Below are positions 60,626 through 64,000 of a stretch of 64,000 bases of DNA, in pieces (positions within the stretch are counted from its first letter, which is position 1; every line of letters begins with the position of its first letter). The stretch is taken from NCBI GenBank assembly GCA_963921425.1, contig OY992837.1, forward strand, positions 15,473,896 to 15,537,895. The letters are read 5' to 3'. The notes beneath the pieces are model-generated. The model was not told where the DNA came from and did not search any database. It worked only from the letters and a program-made list of their open reading frames with translations. This DNA comes from Dryas octopetala (lineage: Eukaryota; Streptophyta; Magnoliopsida; Rosales; Rosaceae). A program made the position numbers and the translations under genes.

Positions 60626-62647
60626 GAAAGTGAGAGGGAGAAGAAGATGAAGATACTATGCCTCCATGGATTCAGAACCAGTGGTAGCTTTCTGCAAAAA
60701 CAAATTAGCAAATGGGATCCTTCTATCTTTTCTCACTTTGACATGGTATGTATGCGCAAGTGTATAACTAACACAGCTCATGCATTCACGGTTTGATTGC
60801 TTTGACAGAAACTATATATCATATGGTCATTAATTATTAGTTGTGTGCTTTCACAGAAACTATATATTATATGATATTTGACATAAACTATATATATCAT
60901 ATACACAATTTTCACATTATTTGTGCGGTTAAAACAAAAACAAAAAAACAAAACGGAACAAAGTTTATCACAGATACGAAATGAATCCCACAAATGATAC
61001 CTCACTGTCCCTCAAAGGAAAATGCATACATCATGTAACCTTTTCTTACACACTTCATTTTAAATTCGACACTTAATTATAGCGTGTGACACAAACGCAA
61101 CATAAGTTCTCTTTAAGAACACATTGAAAGGAAATTTCCATTCATTTATGCACATACCTTGATCGCTGAACATAGATTTCTTTTTAGTACTGGTCTGGCT
61201 ACATAAGACCCTTTTTCCTCAAAACTTTTAAGAGACTTATGATATTTGGAAATTTAATCAGACCAACATTCAAACTTTCTGGTTATACTATCAGGACTTT
61301 CCAGATGGCATATTTCCTGCTGGAGGAAAATCTGACATAGAAGGCATCTTCCCACCACCTTATTTTGAGTGGTTTCAATTTGACAAGGTATATATAATCT
61401 TTTTGGTCTTTGTAGTCAAATTTTAATATTGCTCCTTAATCCTTAAGCTTGTGATTGTTCCAATTAAATCCCTTAATTATTCTTTTCAATTTAAGCTCTC
61501 TACCCTATTGCCCACCTTAATTATGATTTAATTACAAATTTTGTTGGTTTATAGACCATGCTTTTGACTATATGGCTGATTAGCTACTTTAACAAAACAC
61601 ATGTCACACAACTTTTTGTCAGCTAGAAATACATTAAACTGATATCCATTTAGTCCATTTGTTGATGCGTTACTGTACACACACGTCTCTGTATCCATCA
61701 AGGAATAAAATTCTGATTGGATCTAATTGGACTCAAAATTAACTACAGTGACTCATTAAACCATATTACATTACAAAATTATACTTTTGGTGGAGGACAG
61801 AACTGTTTCGATTATTTGAAAATAGGAACTAAATTAATATATGGATCATACTTTCGGTACCAAAAATATAGTCCAACCATTTTTTCTTTGTTTTTACCTT
61901 CTAATCACATGCAATGGGATTTGATTTACATATTTTATTTGAAAAAACAAAAATTAACTTGGTGTTCTGGACTAAATGGATGTTTCTTATTCATGATATA
62001 CTTGATCAGGACTTCACGGAGTACACAAACTTGGAAGAGTGCATCTCTTATTTGTGTGACTACATAACAAGCAAAGGTCCTTTTGATGGGTTGCTTGGGT
62101 TTTCTCAGGTATGCATCTATGCCTAAATAACAAGCAAAGGTCCTTTTAATGCAAAATTGCAAATACATATATATAATGGTTACAAAAGCAAAGAGCCAAA
62201 AGAAGTAACTGAATAAGATAAAGGAAAATAAAACTCAGAGATCGCTCTCATTTCATGTTCTTATTAATATTGTCTATTACATCTCCCGGAAACATCTCTG
62301 TAAGTGCATGTTGTGTTATATTGATACATCCAAGAACCAATATTGCCTAAAATAAAGCTAGCCATTCATTGCAGGTTGCTTCACATCATGTGCAGCCAAT
62401 TATGGCTTCATTTTTGTAGCTACAAAAAGCAGCTGCTTGAAAATTGTTTGTTGTCAAAATTTTGGCGACAAGAGTGGAAGGAGTATCCTTCCACGGTTCC
62501 ACCCACATATAGTGACTATAGTGGAGCGCTATATATTAAGCTTATTTTATTGCTTTCATGATAGACATTCCTAACTTACATTCTCAAAATTTACTCAGGG
62601 TGCGACACTGTCAGCACTCTTGTTGGGCTACCAAGCTCAGGTAATTA

Positions 62648-62691
<44 letters not shown>

Positions 62692-63687
62692 CTTAAAGGT
62701 ATAGCATATTTAGCTACAAAATTTGGGAATGCAGGGAAAGCTGTTGAAGGAGCATCCACCTCTCAAGTTTTTTATATCGATATCAGGAGCAAAGTTCAGA
62801 GATCCAATCATATGTGACGTTGCCTATAAAGACACTATCAAGGCCAAATCTGTCCACTTCATAGGAGCCAAAGATTGGCTAAAACAACCTTCTGAGGATC
62901 TTGCCTCCGCGTTTGACAGCCCACTTATCATAAGGCACCCACAAGGGCATACTGTCCCAAGGCTAGGTCGGTGATTCTAGCTAATATACTCTCTCCGATG
63001 TGTATGTACACAAGCACACATTTATGCACATGTATAACGTTAGTTTGACATATATTGTTAGACTCATTTCCAACAATTTAAGGTTTTGGGGTTTAGTAAT
63101 TGTCTTAACATGATATTAGATCTCTCGTTCTAAGAGGCCCTGAGTTTACCAGAAACTGAATTAACTATAAAGTAAGTGAACCAAATCTGTAATTTTCTAT
63201 ATATATTATCCCTCCACTTATCACTTATCATGTTAACCTAGAGAGAGTGGGGCTGCACCTCAGTTGTCTGCACTTATCTATCTCTCCGTTATGCACGCGA
63301 AGGCCAGGAGTGCTAGCATGATATACATTACTGTTTTTGGGTCCAGTGGTATACTGTGGTAACATATATATGTACACACACATGTGCTTAGCTGACTTTT
63401 AGGTTTTGTAAACAGATGAAGCAGCCACCGAGCAGTTACATGGTTGGACTACGACAATCATCCAATGCAATAGTACTACTCTAGGTAGTAAGCATGAACT
63501 GAAGAATGGAGAAGACAAAGAAGAGCTTAAGGGCACAGATCTCATCCAATGCAATAAAACTACTGTTGAGTGCAGTAAGCATGAGCTGAAGAATGGAGAA
63601 GCCAAAGAAAAGAGTTTTGGCACAGATCCAGTAGTTGCACTTGCAGCAAGTAAGATCCAAAACCAGGAGACAACTGCAGTACGTTGA
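60623..63687 (+). CDS. FSH-family serine hydrolase with repeated C-terminal tail
   Basis: An alpha/beta hydrolase of the FSH1/OVCA2 family, probably an esterase; its natural substrate is unknown. Exons 60623-60745, 61295-61387, 62010-62108, 62599-62640, 62735-62966 and 63416-63687 join in phase to 286 residues. Family motifs: KILCLHGFRTSG near the N-terminus, FPDGIFPAGG, FDGLLGFSQGATLSALL with nucleophile Ser104, GAKDW with probable Asp166, and HPQGHTVPRL with probable His191. The last exon has no ATG and is easily missed; it adds DEAATEQL, as in the family, then two tandem units at about 211-238 and 239-267, both containing IQCN(S/K)TT and SKHELKNGE, and a short end. The repeated tail is not a part of the family I know. 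The start follows the GA repeat. All introns are GT-AG. Confidence 0.9.
62653..62688. repeat. (TC)n microsatellite
   Basis: An uninterrupted run of 18 units in the fourth intron of the FSH gene. Confidence 0.95.
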
Positions 63688-64000
63688 CATAAAAGCAAAT
63701 CAGAGAGAAGTGGAGGTTGTGGAGGCAGCTCAAGCATGAAGATCTCAAACGTGCAGATGTAGATGTTTTTTTTTTTTTTTTCTTCTCCTAGTCGTCTGAA
63801 TGCCCAAATCACATTTACCAGTTCATGTTGTGTGTGGATCTAATTATCAGTTGTAGAATTGTTGGTTACCTTTTTATGGGTCATGGAGTTTCACCTTAAT
63901 GCAATTATGCATGTATGAATTGTAAGAATTAATTAATGGACTTAATCATTGTTCTATTAGCTAGGAATCATTGTTTACACTGACACTTGAGGTACAAGTA
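63688..64000. other. 3' flank of the FSH gene
   Basis: Includes a 16-base poly-T and AT-rich DNA. No further gene starts before the window ends. Confidence 0.5.

Overview
The window is nuclear DNA of a flowering plant, most likely a eudicot. Genes are intron-rich with GT-AG introns, intergenic DNA is AT-rich, and the mobile elements are typical plant families (CACTA, hAT, MULE, PIF/Harbinger, Helitron, Ty1/copia, LINE). I cannot fix the species from sequence alone. One 200-base run of N (1625-1824) is an assembly gap. All gene models were built by eye from reading frames, splice sites and remembered family motifs; no database search was possible.

Layout. 1-1490: about four and a half copies of a 340-bp tandem repeat, then a transposon-like scrap and the gap. 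2140-3271: a three-exon gene made of the first exon and the last part of a legumain (vacuolar processing enzyme) without the protease core. 3325-14807: a CACTA-type element holding a hAT element (4015-10680), which holds a second hAT element (5589-9414) with an apparently intact transposase; both hAT insertions have perfect 8-bp target duplications. 15650-22760: a degraded MED30 (Mediator) fragment split by a young copia retrotransposon (584-bp LTRs differing at 2 sites, 5-bp target duplication). 25253-26138: an 886-bp foldback element with a 9-bp duplication. 27122-29293: an intact calmodulin gene.

31.6-38.8 kb: small transposons, a probable Pack-MULE carrying a wall-associated kinase fragment, a 1.27-kb hAT element, and a duplicate of the DNA that lies between DCC1 and the DNA2 relic. 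40850-42280: DCC1, a subunit of the Ctf18 PCNA loader. 43733-48803: a DNA2 nuclease/helicase pseudogene with its core missing. 49456-50760: an intronless divergent NAC gene. 52789-52977: the last exon of a broken PRPP synthetase. 57251-59451: UBC22/UBE2S-type ubiquitin-conjugating enzyme. 60623-63687: an FSH-family serine hydrolase whose last exon encodes a repeated tail.

Connections. DCC1, DNA2 and UBC22 belong to chromosome replication, cohesion and the APC/C. DCC1 and the DNA2 relic have promoters that are copies of each other, and both keep an E2F-like site. The main points for follow-up are the protease-less legumain gene, the copia element whose start codon lies in the LTR and is joined to gag by an intron containing the primer-binding site, the shared DCC1/DNA2 promoter, and the Pack-MULE with an empty-site control inside the same window.
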